Assembly (NCBI RefSeq): GCF_000219625.1
Contig: NC_018214.1
Span: forward strand, 930,001 to 994,000
DNA length: 64,000 nt
Reading direction: 5' to 3'
Source: Zymoseptoria tritici IPO323
Taxonomy: Eukaryota; Ascomycota; Dothideomycetes; Mycosphaerellales; Mycosphaerellaceae
Part shown: in pieces, positions 35,560 through 46,079 of the stretch
How the letters are laid out: each line of letters begins with the position of its first letter
Numbering within the stretch: the first letter of the stretch is position 1
The notes under the pieces: generated by a model
Told to the model about the DNA's origin: nothing
Databases searched by the model: none
Seen by the model: only the letters and a program-made list of their open reading frames with translations
Program-made: the position numbers and the translations under genes

Positions 35560-35888
35560 TGTGAGGACACCCTCACGATGACGCCCCCCACCTGTCCCAA
35601 CCTGGACCATCCTGGCACTACAGATTACCGGTGCTATCTTATCTGGCCCAGACTAGGACATCCTGTAGAGGGACGAACCTTACGGGCGCACGATAGCCCC
35701 CGAGCGGACGTTAGACTGCGACCGGTGCCTAGTCTAGGCGGAGGGACGCATTTGGTAACACGAAGGGCGGGTACATAGCCTCGAGGGACGCTCTTGTCTA
35801 TTCCCTTCCTTATCGAATCGACTTGTTACATTCTACAACTATTTGTTTTCGGTGCAAGCCTATATTCCCTCTCGAGGTGCTTCTAACA
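35560..35888 (+). repeat. 5' LTR of Gypsy-1
   Basis: 329 bp, TGTGAGGACACC…TTCTAACA. It differs from the 3' LTR at roughly 14 sites, all transitions. A plus-strand frame of 66 residues inside it has no support as a gene. Confidence 0.92.
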
Positions 35889-35979
35889 TTCGATTCGATT
35901 AAAAACAACCGTACAACTGTACCGAAAACTACCGACATAGCTCTAAAGGTCACCCGTCGTTAGGACGATTCCCTTCCTA

Positions 35980-37040
35980 ACACCTCCGCCCGATAGCAGG
36001 CGAGCGCTTCCTCTACGGAGCTATCAGCTACGCCTGCTAGTTAGCTACAGGACGCTGACCTTCTCAACTAGCCTAGCTCGGGAGAGACCGCGGAAGAAAG
36101 GGCTACCCAGGAGCACGACAACGAAGTCGCCCGCGCTACCTTCGAGTTCTTAACCCTTTAGCAGAAGATTAAGGAACTCCGTGCCGAACTAGACTATCCT
36201 ACGCTAGAAGGGAACCTAAGGACGGCTACCCTCCGCTACCTCTTCTCCGAACCTAACTAGCACACCAAAACGAGGGATAACCTCCCCAAGTTAAAGGAGC
36301 TACTAGTCTTCGAGGGCAAGTCGCGTACGAGCTACGACGACTAGGTCCGAGCCCTCGAAAGAGCCTTTAGACGACACGAAGGATTCGCCGAACGCGAAGA
36401 CCGCAAGGTCGACTTTGCTGCTAACTATATAGGAAAGCTCTAGCAAGACTACTAGGAACGCTACGTCGACGGCCTTAACGACCAGTCTAAGCTAACCTAG
36501 TCTATAATAAAGGAGGTTATGCTTAACTCGATAGGCACAGAGACCGAACGGCGCGAGAAGGCCTACGAGAAGCTAAAAAAGGTTACCCTAGGCGACCGTA
36601 CGCCGGAAGAACTCCTTAAGGAGCTAAAGACACTCTAGAAGGAGCTCGATAAAAGGGACGATAGCAAGAAGATCCTTAGGTTCTACAGCGCCCTTCTATA
36701 GACCCTTCGCAACCGCCTCTCGAACTACCCTACCGCCCTACTAAACCTAGTAGACGCCGAGGAAAGGGCTAAAAAGGCCTACCGTGCTAACGAGGGCTCT
36801 AAACAGGAGGCTCGTAAGAGGCAGGCTGCTAAAAGGTCCGCTAAGCAGGCGAAGAAGCGCCCTAGCGACGGCTCTGCTGCTCCAGACGGCAAGAAGGCAA
36901 GGACTAGCGATAGCGAACAGAACCCGAAGGCCCCCTCTAAGGCTACGTGCTACGGATGCTAATAGGTCGGGCATATCCGCTGCGACTGCACTAACTAGCA
37001 CCTATAGAAGGATTCGGGGAAAGAGACGCCCCCTAAGTAG
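35980..37040 (+). pseudogene. Gypsy-1 gag (decayed)
   Basis: Plus-strand frame with about a dozen TAG stops. It has an acidic N-terminus, a capsid region (…LRYLFSEPNxHTKTRDNLP…), a Lys/Glu-rich coiled-coil-like part (REKAYEKLKKVTLGDRTPEE), a basic tail with KRPSDGSAAPDGKKARTS, and a zinc knuckle C-Y-G-C…V-G-H-I-R-C-D-C at 36948-36989 (two Gln codons now TAA and TAG). It binds RNA and forms the particle in this family. Confidence 0.8.
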
Positions 37041-37099
37041 ACGCTGTTACTTAGGTAGGCTAAGTCCTCTACAATAAGGATTAGCGGCGCTCGGCTAAG

Positions 37100-40000
37100 C
37101 TAGGAAAGCGCCGCGCCTAGCAAGGGCGCCTAATTAGCGTCGAGTTAACGCTAAACGGCCTAGGGGAGTCTAGAAAGGTCCGGGGCCTGATTAATAGCGG
37201 CGCCCAGGACAACTTCTGCGATTCTATGCTAGCAAAGGAAATAGGGTAGACGGTTTCCGAGCTATCTACCTAGACAAAGTACCTAACTCTAAATAGCCAG
37301 AGCCTATAGGTCTTTAGAGAAACGAGAAACTCCTACAAGGCTGTAGACACCTCTAGCAAGGCGCAGGGGTGCGTAGACACGTTTAAGGTAGGACGTATCT
37401 ATAGTTTCGAAGTCGTGCTCGGCATGCCCTAGCTCGAGAAGTACAACCCGGGTATTAACTTCGCTCTAAAGAAGGTCTTCTAGAGGCGGAAACCTTAAAA
37501 GCGTTAAGCGATGGCGGTAGTGTCCCCGGACAGGTTCTACCGGGAGTGTCTCGGTAAAGTCGAGGCAGCTCTTTACGTTATGTCGATCTAAGAGGTCGAG
37601 GATAGACTCGAACTAGACTAGAATAGCGTCCCAACGGCGTACTCTAACTTCTCCGACGTCTTTTTGGAGGAATTAGCTAGTAAGTTAGCACCGCATAGAC
37701 CGCACAATCTTAGGATCGACCTAGTTAAGGGAGCAAGGGTCCTATTTAGCCCTATGTACGCTCTGTCGGAGGCAGAGATAGATGCGATGCGCAAGCAGCT
37801 CCCTAAACATCTAAAGAGTAGCTTTATTCGCTGCTCGACATCCTCGGCGGGCGTGCTAATCCTCTTCGCGAGGAAAAAGGACAACACACTCCGCCTCTAT
37901 GTCGACTACCGCGGCCTGAATGCGGTCACGGTAAAGAACAGGGGGGGTCTTCCCTTAATTTCCGAGTTAATAGACTAGCTAGCTAGCGCCAGGTACTTTA
38001 CGAAGATAGACCTCCGCTACGCGTACTACCGTGTCCGTATCCGGGAAGGCGACGAATAGAAGACAGCCTTCCGGACCAGATACAGCCATTTCGAATACAC
38101 CGTGATGCCCTTCGGGCTCTACAATGCCCCCGCGGTGTTCCAAAACTTTATTAACAGCGTGTTAGTAGGGCTAATCGACGTATTCTGCGTTGTTTACCTC
38201 GACGACATCCTTATATACTCCAAAACGGTAAAGGAGCACGAGGGCTACGTCCGGGAGGTACTGGAGCGCCTCCGGAAACACAAGTTGTACGCTAACCTGT
38301 CTAAGTGCGATTTCTATAAGGACCGCGTCGACTACCTCGGGTACGTTATTACACGTAATAGGCTAGAGATCGACCTAGAACGGGTCAGATCGGTCCAGGA
38401 GTGGCTACTTCCCCGGTTAATACATAACATTAGGGTCTTTATTAGCTTCGCGAACTACTATAGGCGCTTTATTAAGGGTTTCTTACGCCTCGCTGCGGCA
38501 CTTAACCGCTATACGGAGGGGAAAAAGGCAGTAAACTAACGCAAGAAGGAACGAGCATACTTGGAGCTCGACGAGCAAGCTGTGTTTTCCTTTAACGAAT
38601 TGCGGAAAAGGTTCTCGGAAGCTCCTATCCTGCGCTATTTTAACCTAGAACTGCCCTGTAGGGTGGAAACCGACGCCTTAGGCGAGGCAATCTCGGGCAT
38701 CCTAAGCTAACTATACGAAGACCACGGCAAGACGCAGTAGTTCCCTGTATTATACTTCTTACAAAAGATAATCGCGGCAGAACGGAACTACGTTACGGAA
38801 GACGCTGAGCTATTAGCAGTCGTGGACTCCTTCAAGCACTTCAGACAATACCTAGAGGGGGCTCGATACCAGGTCGAACTACTAACAGATTATGCAAACC
38901 TGCAAACTCTTATAACGACCAAGACCTTGTCCAGGCGGCAGGTTAGATAGGCCGAGTAGTTGTCGCAGATCGACTTTAGGACTATTTACAGACCTAGCAA
39001 GGCTAATAGGGCGGCGGATGCACTAAGCAGAAGGCCCGACCTTACGGATAAGGACTACTCTGGACGGTAGGCTACAGACGAAGAGTCGTCTGCAAGCTTG
39101 CGGCTCCTCTAGACGGCATTCTAACCGCATCTAGACTATGATAGACTAGTAAGGCACGTAGGGGCAGTAAAGGACGCCCCAGACCTGAAAACGCGCCTGA
39201 AACGCGCCCTCTTAGAAGATCCGACCTTTAACAGGATTAACGAGGAGAAGGACCAAGCGGAACCTGCTTTCTAGGCAGATCGATAGACTAACGAGGATAA
39301 AGTCGCGTACATAGACGGCAAGGCCTACGTACCTAAAGGAAGCATAAGACTCTAACTGCTTTAGGAATGCTACGACGACCCTATAGTAGGGCACTTCGGC
39401 TTCTCTCGAACGCTCGAACTTCTACAAAGGAGTTTCTACTAGCCCAAAATGAGGAAATACGTTAAGGACTACACACGAACATGTTAAGCGTGCAGCAGGG
39501 CAAAGCTACGGCGGCACAAACCTTACGGATTGCTGCACGCAGAGCTACTATCGCTCATACTATAGGAGGATGTAACGCTAGACTTTATAACAGACCTGCT
39601 ACCTAGCATGCTTCTAGGCCAGGCTTACGACTTAATCCTAGTAATCGTAGACAGATGCACCAAAATAGTCTATTATGCTCTATGCAAGAAGACGATTACC
39701 GCAGCAGAGCTCGCAAAGGTGTTTATAAGGGAAGTCGTACGACTCTATAGCGTACTAGCTACGATTACGTCGGATCGAGGGCCTATCCTAACCTTAAAGT
39801 TCTAGAGCACGTTCTGTTTCTGCCTTAGTATACGCCGAAAACTGAGTATAGCGTTCTACCCTTAAACAGACGGGCAAACAGAGCGCTAAAACCAGACGCT
39901 AGAGCAGTATCTTCGCACATACTGCAACTATAAATAGGACAACTAGGCCTCCCTACTCTCTACTGCGGAATTCTCGTACAATAACAGCATACACTCCGCA

Positions 40001-40665
40001 ATAGGGGTTACGCTATTCTAGGCGTACACGACACGGGACCCTCGGCGGTGCTACTAGCCTAGACTACGCCAGAGTGGACAAGAAGCCCCGTTCGCCGCAC
40101 AACTTGCGGACCGCGTTATCTCCAACCAGAAGAAACTGCGGGTCAGACTGGCCAAAACAAAGAAGCAAATAGCTAAGTAGGCGAACGAGCATAGGAAGGA
40201 CATCTCCTTTAACGTCGGAGACGAAGTCTACCTTAACACACGCAACATTAGGTTACTAAGACCTTCGGCGAAGCTCGATTACAAATATATTAGACCTTAT
40301 AAGGTAAAAGCGGTTATTAACCGCGTCGCATATACGCTCGATCTACCAGACTTACTAAAGATCTACCTAACCTTCTATGTTTCTCTGCTAGAACTATCTA
40401 TCCCGGACTAGTTTAGTCGCAAACAGGACAGGATGATGCGATACGACGCAGGAGAGGACAATAAATACGAAGTCGAGGCTATTCTGGCCGAACGTGTAGA
40501 CGAATTGAACAATCGGGAATACCTTATTAAGTAGAAAGACTACGACTAGTCCGAGAACTCCTAGGAAGCAGCAGTTAACATTAGCCCGGCAGCAATGCGG
40601 GCCTACCGGCGCAGAATAGGCTAGAAAGGACTAACTGCGCGCGGTAAATTCTAGAAAAAACGCTA
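37100..40665 (+). pseudogene. Gypsy-1 pol: protease, RT, RNase H, integrase, chromodomain (decayed)
   Basis: Protease active site reads L-I-N-S-G-A-Q (~37,185-37,206), with N replacing the catalytic D, a G-to-A change. RT (37,660-38,540) keeps long open stretches, with V-V-Y-L-D-D-I-L-I-Y-S (YLDD at 38195-38206) and LGYVITRNRLEID. RNase H starts near VETDALGEAISG (~38,670). Integrase has its zinc region at ~39,370-39,500 (a His codon apparently changed to Tyr) and a DDE core with DLILVIVDRCTK and ITSDRGP (39,620-39,790). The chromodomain is EVEAILAERVDELNN…EYLIKWKDYD at ~40,470-40,560. It ends at TAA near 40,663. The order PR-RT-RH-IN-CHD is that of chromoviruses. Confidence 0.88.
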
Positions 40666-40893
40666 ACCCCCTTAGTTAATTTTTCAATCTTTTCTGCTTT
40701 ATAACATTAGACTTTAACATTTTTTAATAATTCTAGGGATTTTATTTGGGCGTCAAGGCTTTCCATTCTAGACTACTCTGGTCTACGTTAAGCTATTCTG
40801 CACTATTATAACTTAAAAGGGCCCTATTACTCTGCGTAATAGCGTTATCTGTTATACCCTGCACACTGCTAGAGCCAACTAGACCAAACCGGC

Positions 40894-41830
40894 TTAATTA
40901 TCGCTATCCTCGTCCGAAGCGTCCTCTCTACGCTCCTAAGCGGCCGTAGTGCTTACTAAAGCCTTTAACGCCTCCCTGTTAGTCTTTCCCGTACCCCTAG
41001 CGTACGAATTAAACCTCTCTAGGGCCTTGCTGTTGCGATGCAAGGCAGTCTTGTACTTGTTAAGCTTGTCTGTTAACGACTGGACCGTAATAGCGCCCTT
41101 TAGATTAATTAGGCGGCTTCTCTTGGCCCTCGGGGTCCCGGCAGCAGCCTGCTCCTACATCCTGGCGTTAGCATAGCCTAAAATGCGCTAGAACGGTATA
41201 CTTACGGCCTTCTTTATGTAAGCAGCGGCCGACCTGTCCCGCTTCTTAACCTTTTAACCCGTCGTGTCCTACTCGCGGGTACCCTAGTGCAAAGTGAGAC
41301 CCTCCGGGCCGCGAACGCTGTTTCTAAGCTCCCTAAGGCGCCAACTGTTAGCATACTAGTCCAAAATGAGCTAGAACGGCACATACAACTTAATCGAACT
41401 AGCAAACAGGAGCACCTTGCTCCTTAACTTCTTCCTGTTGTCCGCGTTTACCACCGGATTAGCGTACTCTGCTTAAATCTGGGTATTAATAGTGTCCTAC
41501 TCGTCCTTACGGGCCGGAGGGAGCTATTTAGGGTTAGCCTAGATCCAGAAGACTCTAGAACAGTCTAGAAATATCCTACCTAGAAGCAATCGGCATTTCT
41601 GTCGTCCAGACAGCCGGCGCATTTGGCAGTAATGCCCTTAATAGGCTTCTCTAGCGCTAACTAGCATAGTTTAGTTAAGTCTTTGTTTAGCTTAACGTCT
41701 TTGATGCAATTGAAGCACGGATTGTAGTTAAAAGTCCCGTTGCGGACCTTTTTGGCGTAATCGTTACGCACGAGGGCCGCGGCGGCGGAAGATATAGTGT
41801 GTCTGCGCTAATGTTAGCCTTGCTAGACCC
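40894..41830 (-). pseudogene. Antisense gene of Gypsy-1: ~300-residue Cys-motif protein (decayed)
   Basis: A minus-strand frame between pol and the 3' LTR, convergent with pol. It shows a cysteine-rich N-terminal part, N-P-C-F-N-C-I-K (41706-41717 region) and A-K-C-A-G-C-L-D-D-R-N-A-D-C (41586-41624), then a Lys/Arg-rich helical part, and an acidic C-terminus EDASDEDSDN before TAA 40896-40894. Stops are TAG/TAA at plausible Gln/Trp sites. The Cys spacing suggests a small zinc-binding domain. An antisense gene downstream of pol is known in Botrytis Boty-type elements (brtn). Whether this is homologous cannot be judged here. The start codon is not recognisable and lies near 41,800. Confidence 0.6.
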
Positions 41831-42012
41831 AAACTAGACTATACTAGCACTACCCTAGATTACTTACTTTTTAGTAGTTAGTAAAGAAGAGAGAAAGTTT
41901 GGAAGAAGAATTAAATCAATATAGCGACGCTACGGACCCGCAAATCCTTCCAGATTGGGACATCTGGCAGCTAACAGCTTATGAATTTTCCACCGCAACT
42001 AAGGTTAGTTGC

Positions 42013-42028
42013 AGAGAGGGGAGGGGGG
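42013..42028 (+). promoter_or_regulatory. Polypurine tract of Gypsy-1
   Basis: AGAGAGGGGAGGGGGG, three bases before the 3' LTR (TATAAGG, from TGTGAGG by two G-to-A changes). Confidence 0.85.
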
Positions 42029-42031
42029 TAA

Positions 42032-42360
42032 TATAAGGACACCCTTACGATAACGCCCCCTACCTGTCCTAACCTGGACCATCCTGGCACTACAGATTAC
42101 CGGTGCTATCTTATCTAGCCTAGACTAGGACATCCTGTAGAGGGACGAACCTTACAGGCGCACGATAGCCCCCGAGCGGACGTTAGACTGCGACCGGTGC
42201 CTGGTCTAGGCGGAGGGACGCATTTGGCAACACGAAGGGCGGGTACATAGCCTCGAGGGACGCTCTTGTCTATTCCCTTCCTTATCGAATCGACTCGTTA
42301 CATTCTACAACTATTTGTTTTCGGTGCAAGCCTACATTCCCTCTCGAGGTGCTTCTAACA
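42032..42360 (+). repeat. 3' LTR of Gypsy-1
   Basis: 329 bp. It is more mutated at its 5' end than the 5' LTR (TATAAGGACACCCTTACGATAA against TGTGAG…). It ends TCTAACA directly before TATAC. Confidence 0.92.
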
Positions 42361-43898
42361 TATACATTAGGTTTAGTCGTTTATAAGCAATAGACACCTA
42401 CGAATAGCATTCGACGGACAGATATAGGAATTCTAGGACGTAGAGATCGGCGTTCCGCAAGGTAGCCTAATATCTCCTATCCTCTTCCTTATCTATACGC
42501 GCGACATATTCTTCTCGCTATAAGGAGTTACTCCTAGTTCCTACGTCGACGACATTAGACTATCTACCTTATCTACGTCCCTTAAGAAGAACTCTAAGGT
42601 ACTAGAATGTAAGGCAAGAAGGCTAATAGACCTAGGAAAGAAGAACTTAATTACTTTCGACCTAGCAAAGACAGACCTAGTACACTTCTTAAAAGGGAAA
42701 GGGTCTAATTGCCTAGTAATTCTTCTAAATAGCGATATTATTCGCCTAGCAAAGAAAGTAATAAGGTAGCTCGGGATTTAGCTAGACGCTAGTCTTACCT
42801 TTAAGGAGTATATTGTAATAAGATCGGCATAAGTATAAGTAGCATTCTATTAATTAGAAAGACTAGCAAATACTAAACGCGGTCTATCTTCTACATCGTT
42901 AAGAAAGATCTACCTAGCCTACGTTATTATAATAGTAGACTACAGGGCCCTAGTTTGGTAGCGGTCGAAAAAGAGTATAAAACCTCTAGTATCTCTACAA
43001 AGTAAAGCTTGTAGAAAGATCCTAGGCGTTTTCCGTACCGCCCTAAACATCCTGTCCGAAGTAGAGTTAAATCTCTTCCCCCCGGATCTATGCCTAGAGA
43101 GATAGTTAATTTTATACTCTCTACGCGTAGTAAAGCTACCCGAAAACTACCCTATAAGACTTGCTATCTAAAGCGCGCCTTCGGATACGTAAGAAGTCCG
43201 ATATAAGGACTTAAGAGAGATACTTCCGCAAAAACGACAAAGAACATAGATACAACTACTCTATTATCGACTCTGATAATATAAGCATTTTGTAGAATAC
43301 GAGAGGGCTAACTACGCAAAAGACGATCTCTTTAGCATCTAAAAAACCCGATACGAAATAGTAAGATAACAGGAGATTAATAAGGTACCTAGGAATACAA
43401 ATAGCTACCTTAGTCGATTTCTATAGAGCTCGCTAGGAAAACATAGAATAGGAGGAAGACGCGCTTTAACTAGTGCCTTCTATACTATCCTATTAGGACA
43501 CGGATACCTAAAGTCCTATTTCTATCGCTTTAGACACGTAACGACGCTAGACTGCCCTTGCGGACGACGAGAAACAGCAGAACACCTCGTATATAGCTGC
43601 CCTATCTACAATGTATTTAGGCTACTACCGCTACGATAAGCACAATCTCTACTAGAAATAGTAGAAGATAAGGAACTCTAGAAATACCTTACTACCTTTC
43701 TCTTAGATACAAAGATTGCTTCTAGGTCCTAGCACCTAGCAAGAGGCGAAGACGAGACCGTCTAGCCTACACTCCTTTTACTTTTCCTTATTTGTCTTTC
43801 TTTAAAGTCCTTCGATACTAGCTTACTACTATCCTAGGTACAGGTCTTTCCCTAAGGTTAAGAGATACGAGAGAACAACGATTGTATATAGATAGACT

Positions 43899-43914
43899 GC
43901 TGTCGCGAGACAGC
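43899..43914 (+). other. 3' stem-loop of the LINE (GNRA loop)
   Basis: GCTGTC-GCGA-GACAGC, followed by CGTCCTACATAG and the tail. The same hairpin is at 3372-3387 (A), 22038-22053 (B, loop GTAA), 51581-51596 (D) and 59255-59270 (E, one stem mismatch). The loop stays GNRA in all. It is a candidate binding site for the LINE reverse transcriptase. Confidence 0.7.
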
Positions 43915-43992
43915 CGTCCTACATAGTTATAGACTCCTATAGGACGTAAATAGAACAAACAAACAAAAACAAACAAACAATACCTCGGAGGT

Positions 43993-44015
43993 AGGTGCGG
44001 AGACCGGCCGTAATA
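43993..44015 (-). repeat. 5' LTR of Gypsy-2, last 23 bp
   Basis: Continuation of 31435-31575 after LINE C, ending GGCCGTAATA, then TSD CCGGA. Confidence 0.88.
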
Positions 44016-44212
44016 CCGGATACTAGATCGGTCTATTAAATCGGCGGAGTTAGCGATAGGGCGGCGGCGGCGGCAGATTAAGCGGCAGTAGCTACTTAAG
44101 CGGTAGTAGCTACTTAAGCTACATAGTCGAGTAATAAACCGCGAGTGCTAGCATTAGTAGTGCGTATAGACTTCTTAGAAGTACTCTAGCGAATTAGATT
44201 AGTACGACCGGA

Positions 44213-44404
44213 CTATAGAACGCTATATCCCTTATAGGCTCTAGTGCTAGGCTTACTTACCGGCGGCGGTACAGCGTACGTAGCGGAAGCGCTCTTAGCG
44301 CGGCTCTCGGTAGACGGTAGATTGTAGCCGTAGTTACCGTAGTTACTAGTAAGTCCGATATAAGGAGCTCTACCGTCGGTGTAGAACTTAGTATAAGGAG
44401 GCAT
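44213..44404 (-). CDS. Small open frame, product unknown
   Basis: 63 codons from ATG 44404-44402 (MPPYTKFYTDGRAPY…), rich in Tyr, Gly, Ser and Pro, without internal stops. The same frame is present in unit 2 (51895-52086) with one changed residue. It lies 3' of the integrase gene and may be an exon of a further gene of the same old element or a chance frame. Confidence 0.3.
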   Translation of the reverse strand: MPPYTKFYTDGRAPYIGLTSNYGNYGYNLPSTESRAKSASATYAVPPPVSKPSTRAYKGYSVL

Positions 44405-44536
44405 AATTAAGGGTTCGTTTAGGGCTAGATACATATGTATTAGACTAATTGTACGTAAAATAAAGGGTATAGAGGGTGCAAAGGATAAGAAGGGCGAGGA
44501 GCTAAAGGCTAGGAAGGATTAAGAGCAGAGTTTTTA

Positions 44537-46079
44537 TTAAAGAGCCTGTTATACTATGCTCTTAGTAGGCTCTACATATATATCTTAGATAGGGAAGCTA
44601 TTCTCCGTAAATATCTGCCTTATGCGATCCCTTAGCTATAGGCCTACACCTTAGGCTAACGTCTTAAACTCTACTAGCTTACTACTAGCGGCTAGATAAG
44701 TAGCGGCTATAGCGCGGATATAAAGATATACGACGACATAGAGCTTATTACCGCTTATAGTCTTCTTACGACTATTTAATTTAGTAGGGAGTCTAGCGGC
44801 GGTAAGGGAAGCGTTAACCTATTATATAGTACTAGGCGGAAGGTATAAAACGAGGTCTATATATATATAGATTAGCGAGCCGCTAGTATTACCTAATAGG
44901 TTATCTCTCGGTAGATCTTAGTAGGGATCTCGGCAAATAGGTATCTTACTAAACTTGTCTATTTAGTCGATTATTTCTTATATCTACGGATGCGTAGTAT
45001 CGAGATCGATGCCGTATAGCTCGGTGCCCTTAAGCTCTAGATAGTCGTAGAGGATATTCGGAATGCTATTAATATACTCGGGGATCTTAGGGTACTTACG
45101 AATGCGATAGCCGTTATAAGTTTTAACGAACAGCTAGACGGTATATCGAAGGATCGGTAGATAGATAGTAAGGAACGCTATACGGTTAGCCTTTTAATCC
45201 TCGTTATATAGACACTTATTACGGAGCTTAATAAAGAAGTTACGCTACCTATTAAACGTAGCTGTTGCTCTAAGACCCTAAAAGCGTTTAATAGTATTGT
45301 TGCCCTTACTAGTTATATACTAGAAGGCCTTATTAAAACGGAGTAGGTGCCCTTCTTAATGCTCGCGGAAACATAGATAAGCGTCGGCTATTATCGGAGT
45401 TTCTACGCTATAGTTAGTACATATAATCTATGTATATAGGTTAGTAAGAGAGCACTAAGAAGTACACCGAGAGCAGCTTGTAGCTTACCTAAGGCGTCTT
45501 CCTACGGGCCTTAACTATACCGAGATATTAATAGAACACCGAGAACTTCGTCTTAGCTATAGTGCCGATATACGCCTATATAACCCTACGTAAATATATA
45601 TTAATATAGTAGTAAAACTATATACTAAACAGCTCTAGCTTGTAGTATATATCTATAGACTATATATAATCCGGGCCCTTAGCCTTTAGAAGGTAAGAGC
45701 GAACCTTTACTCTCTTACTAATCCGGTGTGCATTAAATAGTGTAGGATTAAGACGGTAGGCGATGCTAAAGATCCGGTCCCTATATATACGGATTAGCAC
45801 TAAGAGCTTTACTAAGAGCCCGAGATCGCGAACCTTCTAATTAGTCTAAACTCCTTCCGTATCTCCCTTACGAGGTTACGGTATCCGTAGTCTTCTAACG
45901 CTCTACCCTTAATTATACTAACTAATATGCCCTTAATAATCTCGTCGTAGGATAGTAAATCGTCCTTAGGGATTCTACGGTAGTAGCCTATACTCTTCCT
46001 TAATTAAACGAACTGCTACTTCGAGAGCTTAAATCCGTCTAACTATAGGATCGCATAGCACTTGCTATCGTTCTTATCC
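44537..46079 (-). pseudogene. Integrase-core (DDE/rve-like) transposase gene, C-terminal ~510 codons, unit 1
   Basis: Minus-strand frame from 46,079 (where a LINE is inserted) to TAA 44539-44537, with one shift near 45,830 that may be an intron. N-terminal helical region (IPKDDLLSYDEIIKGILVSI) is followed by G-P-D-Y-I-x-S-I-D-x-Y-Y-K-L-E-L-F (~45,630-45,690) and x-A-Y-I-G-T-I-A-K-T-K-F-S-V-F-Y, the layout of the integrase catalytic core in fungal 'integrase core domain' proteins. Then T-S-K-G-N-N-T-I-K-R-F-x-G-L-R (~45,310) and a long C-terminal region. The second catalytic Asp region reads I-N-I-Y, apparently RIP-mutated. The N-terminus continues at 59,346-59,640 once the LINEs are removed. 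I infer a cut-and-paste transposase. The exact superfamily is uncertain. Confidence 0.6.

Larger units (their letters stand above)
35560..42360 (+). mobile_element. Gypsy-1: chromodomain Ty3/Gypsy retrotransposon with an antisense gene
   Basis: 6,801 bp inserted in LINE C with TSD TATAC (35555-35559 and 42361-42365). LTRs are 329 bp. It contains gag with a CCHC knuckle, then protease, RT, RNase H, integrase and a chromodomain, a minus-strand gene between pol and the 3' LTR, and a polypurine tract. It keeps far more CpA and TpG than the surrounding elements and is the innermost, hence youngest, insertion. No TGG-type tRNA primer-binding site is visible after the 5' LTR (35,889 onward). Confidence 0.92.
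33714..43765 (+). pseudogene. LINE C ORF2, split by Gypsy-1 (RIP-decayed)
   Basis: The start codon is ATA (33714-33716) where B and E have ATG, a G-to-A change. It is interrupted after 35,559 and resumes at 42,366. Without the insertion and its TSD it measures exactly 3,246 nt to TAG 43763-43765. The insertion falls inside the reverse transcriptase, shortly upstream of the Y-V-D-D motif (~42,541-42,555). Confidence 0.82.
31576..43980 (+). mobile_element. LINE C, full-length LINE interrupted by Gypsy-1
   Basis: Plus-strand LINE in the 5' LTR of Gypsy-2. TACCTCGGAGGT is duplicated at 31564-31575 and 43981-43992. Removing Gypsy-1 and one TATAC leaves ~5.6 kb. It carries a private ~14-bp insertion in the leader (AAGGACGCTAGACC near 31,759) absent from B, D and E. 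The tail has the variant CAAAAAC unit that LINE D shares. Confidence 0.92.
17760..44015 (-). mobile_element. Gypsy-2: chromodomain Ty3/Gypsy retrotransposon carrying nested LINEs B and C
   Basis: Minus-strand LTR element bounded by CCGGA on both sides (17755-17759 and 44016-44020). The 164-bp LTRs begin TGTTACGGC and end GGCCGTAATA (TA for CA through RIP): the 3' LTR is 17760-17923 and the 5' LTR is 31435-31575 plus 43993-44015. The remaining sequence gives gag (28.4-30.65 kb), protease (27.6-28.4 kb) and RT-RNaseH-integrase-chromodomain (18.67-21.97 kb). LINE B (21,974-27,559) splits it between protease and RT. LINE C (31,576-43,980, itself containing Gypsy-1) splits the 5' LTR. Without these and their TSD copies the element is about 8.2 kb. 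Confidence 0.88.

Noticed and set aside
35578..35778. 66-codon frame in the Gypsy-1 5' LTR
   Set aside because: Lies wholly in the LTR and is broken in the 3' LTR.
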